Made by a program: the position numbers and the translations under genes | Shown: positions 61,579-64,000 of the stretch, in pieces | Layout of the letters: each line of letters opens with the position of its first letter | Position numbering within the stretch: the first letter of the stretch is position 1 | Notes under the pieces: generated by a model | Told to the model about the DNA's origin: nothing | The model's database searches: none | The model's input: the letters and a program-made list of their open reading frames with translations, nothing else | DNA from: UBA12077 sp963665525 | Lineage (GTDB): Bacteria > Bacteroidota > Bacteroidia > Bacteroidales > UBA12077 | Reading direction: 5' to 3' | Length of the DNA: 64,000 nt | Assembly: GCA_963665525.1 (NCBI GenBank) | Contig: OY762280.1 | Location: 4,464,001-4,528,000 of the forward strand

Positions 61579-64000
61579 ATGAAATTATTTAACAATCTGA
61601 TTCGCTTTAAATTTCTGATTGGCTTAATACTTTTTTTTAGCCTCGCATTTTTATTTGAAAAAAACATTCGTTTTAAACCTAATGAAAATGATGAGTTTAA
61701 AGATGTTCAGATTGTTATTAAAGATAAAACAAAAAAAGTTGATCAGATTCTGAATAATATTGAATTAAGACTTGATTCAGTTTCATTAAGGCAACTGATG
61801 AATAATCAGGAATTTATTTCCGGAGAGTTGATTCAGGAAGGGATCATGTTGCTTGGTTATTCGGGTGACTCATTGGTTTTCTGGTCTGATAATTCTGCTC
61901 CGGTAGAAAATTATAAAGTCAATAATCAATTATATAATGATGTTTCAAAGCTCAAAAATGGTTGGTATGTTATTCGTCATAATTATATTGACAATTACCA
62001 GCTTTTTGGATTAATCCTTCTTAAAAATGAATATTCTTATGAGAATGAATTTATTAAAAGTAAGTTCTTTGATGCATACGAGATTGATGTTCCTGTTTCA
62101 ATTGGCACAGATGAAGGTAAAGGATTTGTAATTCAAGATTATAATGGCAATTATTTATTCTCTTTTAATTTAAAATCAAACCTGATTTATAATAAAACAA
62201 ATGTTTTTATTTCAAGCCTGTTTTATTTTATTGCAATACTTTTTTTGTTTTTAGGAATTAAGCAATTAATTAAAGATTTACAATCAAATAGAATTAAGAA
62301 TATTTCACTTTTAGTGCTGGGACTATTGCTGTTTCTGATTCGGTACCTGATGTTAGAGAATCATTTTCCTGAGGTTTTTAGGCATTTGGAATTATTTAAA
62401 CCACATCATTTTGCGATTTCAATGTCAGTACCTTCATTAGGTGATTTACTATTGCATGCTATATTCTTAGCTTTCTTCTTTATAATATTTTATACAGAGG
62501 TAAAATTTAAATATCCAAAAAAAGTATTATTTCAATATGGATTAATTGCTTTGAAATTTGTTTTGATACTTTCATTTTTTGCTGTGATTCATTTTTTTGT
62601 AGAGAGTCTCATCTTTCATTCCAGCATCTCGTTCGATGTTTATCAGTTTTTCGATTTATCCATTTATAGTTTGATTGGATTTGTAATTATTATTTTATTG
62701 CTGGCATCGTTATTTGTAAGTATTGATAAGGTCTTGAAAGGATTAGAAGGCATCATTAGCCTTAAATATTTTGTACTTCTGCTTATTCCTTTATTTATAG
62801 TATTAATTATCTTAATAAGATTACTTCCTTTTAACTTAAATGTTTTCGCATTTTTATTTTTAGGAGTACTGATCATATACATGGCTTATGTGAGGCTTTA
62901 TAAGAATAAATACACCTATCCGGGACGAATTATTGTATTACTGATTTTGGCGTTATATACGGTTGTTTTTGTTACTATAACTAGTGAGCAAAAAGATAAA
63001 GAAACACGTAGAGTTTTAGCTTTAAATTTGGCGAATGAACATGATCAGATTGCAGAGATGTTATTAGAAAGTCTTGAAGAATCTATTGAAAGAGATACCG
63101 TTATTCGTGATCTCTTAACCTGGCATCATCAGAACGAGGGAGCTATCTTAGAGCATTTGCAAATGACCTATTTTAGCGGGTATTTTAGGAAATATGATTT
63201 GCAGGTTTCGGTATGTGCTCCTAATGATGATTTAACGGTTAACCTTGAAAATAGTACAGAAGTTGTTCACTGTTATACGTTTTTCGAAGATTATATTTTG
63301 AATAATGGCACAAAACTGCAAGATAGCCGGTTTTACTTTTTGGATAATTTAAATGGTCGAATTAGCTACTTAGGCAAATTTATTTTCGATAAACCCGATT
63401 GGCCAAGTGAAGTTTCTCTTTATATTTCTCTGGATTCGAAATTAGTTAGTCAGGAGTTGGGTTATCCTGAATTATTGCTCGATAGTAGAATGAATGGATC
63501 AAAAATTCTAAGCGACTATTCTTATTCTAAGTATAAAGACGGGAATTTAATGACACGTTCCGGGGAGTTTTCATATCAACTCATATTTCCGGATTACTGG
63601 AAATATGATCAAGAGTTCTTTTTTACCAGTGATCATCGATACGAACATTTAATATATAAAATAGATGATTCAACGACCATTGTCATCAGTAATAACAAAC
63701 TTCGATTTATTGATGTACTGGCTTCCTTTTCCTATATTTTCGTATTTTACTATATTTTGTATACTTTGGTTTTATTCGTGTTAAACTTTCCTCATAATAT
63801 CAGGGAATTTAATTACGATTTTAAGAATAAAATTAAGTTCTGGATGATAGGAGTGTTGCTACTCTCATTAATAATTGTGGGTTTTGGAACCATCTATTAT
63901 AATATTAATCAGTTCGAAAGAAATTTATACGAAAGTATCAGTGAAAAAATCCAATCGGTTCTTGTGGAGATGGAACATAAGTTGGGTGGTGAGTTTGAAC
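61579..64000 (+). CDS. large membrane sensor protein, probable histidine kinase (cut by window edge)
   Basis: An open frame of 807 codons that runs off the right edge. It begins MKLFNNLIRFKFLIGLILFF, a first helix. An extracytoplasmic region to about 205 follows, then several more membrane segments (FYFIAILFLFLGIKQLI, ISLLVLGLLLFLIRYLML and FVLLLIPLFIVLIILIRLLP, to about 460), a second soluble region, and a final helix LASFSYIFVFYYILYTLVLF near 715 with another at about 755-780 (WMIGVLLLSLIIVGFGTIYY). No H-box is seen yet, but this layout matches large Bacteroidota sensor kinases. The kinase part must lie beyond the window if so. An out-of-frame ATG at 61572 stops after six codons. Confidence 0.65.
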   Translation, partial: MKLFNNLIRFKFLIGLILFFSLAFLFEKNIRFKPNENDEFKDVQIVIKDKTKKVDQILNNIELRLDSVSLRQLMNNQEFISGELIQEGIMLLGYSGDSLVFWSDNSAPVENYKVNNQLYNDVSKLKNGWYVIRHNYIDNYQLFGLILLKNEYSYENEFIKSKFFDAYEIDVPVSIGTDEGKGFVIQDYNGNYLFSFNLKSNLIYNKTNVFISSLFYFIAILFLFLGIKQLIKDLQSNRIKNISLLVLGLLLFLIRYLMLENHFPEVFRHLELFKPHHFAISMSVPSLGDLLLHAIFLAFFFIIFYTEVKFKYPKKVLFQYGLIALKFVLILSFFAVIHFFVESLIFHSSISFDVYQFFDLSIYSLIGFVIIILLLASLFVSIDKVLKGLEGIISLKYFVLLLIPLFIVLIILIRLLPFNLNVFAFLFLGVLIIYMAYVRLYKNKYTYPGRIIVLLILALYTVVFVTITSEQKDKETRRVLALNLANEHDQIAEMLLESLEESIERDTVIRDLLTWHHQNEGAILEHLQMTYFSGYFRKYDLQVSVCAPNDDLTVNLENSTEVVHCYTFFEDYILNNGTKLQDSRFYFLDNLNGRISYLGKFIFDKPDWPSEVSLYISLDSKLVSQELGYPELLLDSRMNGSKILSDYSYSKYKDGNLMTRSGEFSYQLIFPDYWKYDQEFFFTSDHRYEHLIYKIDDSTTIVISNNKLRFIDVLASFSYIFVFYYILYTLVLFVLNFPHNIREFNYDFKNKIKFWMIGVLLLSLIIVGFGTIYYNINQFERNLYESISEKIQSVLVEMEHKLGGEFE

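Overview
The window is AT-rich chromosomal DNA from a member of the Bacteroidota. Evidence for this is the TTTG / TAnnTTTG promoter style (three copies in tandem before each rRNA operon), a 16S gene of Bacteroidales/Marinilabiliales appearance, and lineage-typical proteins (Porin_10-type porin, DUF1573 protein, DUF4783 protein, GldN-like lipoprotein, FtsZ with a long charged linker and an ending like that of other Bacteroidota FtsZ proteins). Placement below phylum is inference, since no alignment was run. There is no phage, integrase, transposase or CRISPR array; most of the window is core housekeeping sequence.

Layout. 1-3.1 kb: end of the division cluster (ftsA 3' part, ftsZ), a YqeY-like protein and a VirK-like secreted protein. 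3.2-9.8 kb: a radical SAM protein, a sensor kinase/NtrC-type regulator pair, and a divergent MacB-like ABC permease with a possible sigma-54 promoter. 9.9-16.3 kb (minus): an envelope block running coaX, outer-membrane protein, TPR protein, lptC, small membrane protein, then a SurA/PpiD-type foldase with its own promoter. 16.4-25.8 kb: mfd, fbp, aspartate kinase, a 2-hydroxyacid dehydrogenase, a GldN-like lipoprotein, dihydroorotase and a polyprenol-phosphate glycosyltransferase.

25.9-38.9 kb: two rRNA operons in the same orientation, near-identical and about 7.6 kb apart, with a single porin gene between them. The first has tRNA-Ile(GAU) and tRNA-Ala(UGC) in its spacer. The second has lost both and carries a tRNA-derived remnant.

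39-49 kb: an MltF-like lytic transglycosylase, then a minus-strand operon gatE-gatD-Nudix, a LolC/E-type permease, a NamZ-type muramidase (DUF1343), an aminotransferase and a DUF1573 protein. GatD and GatE are the archaeal-type Glu-tRNA(Gln) amidotransferase, usually described as specific to Archaea. This is the most unexpected system in the window. 49-64 kb: valS, glutamine synthetase, an S9 peptidase, an SLC12-like transporter whose conserved N-terminus lies upstream of any AUG, pdxH, a BrkB-family protein, nadC, a DUF4783 protein, rlmH, and the N-terminal part of a large membrane sensor protein that runs off the right edge.

Starts were moved inward from the longest reading frame where a non-ATG extension or neighbour overlap made the longer form unlikely. 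RNA ends are estimated from conserved termini to within a few bases.
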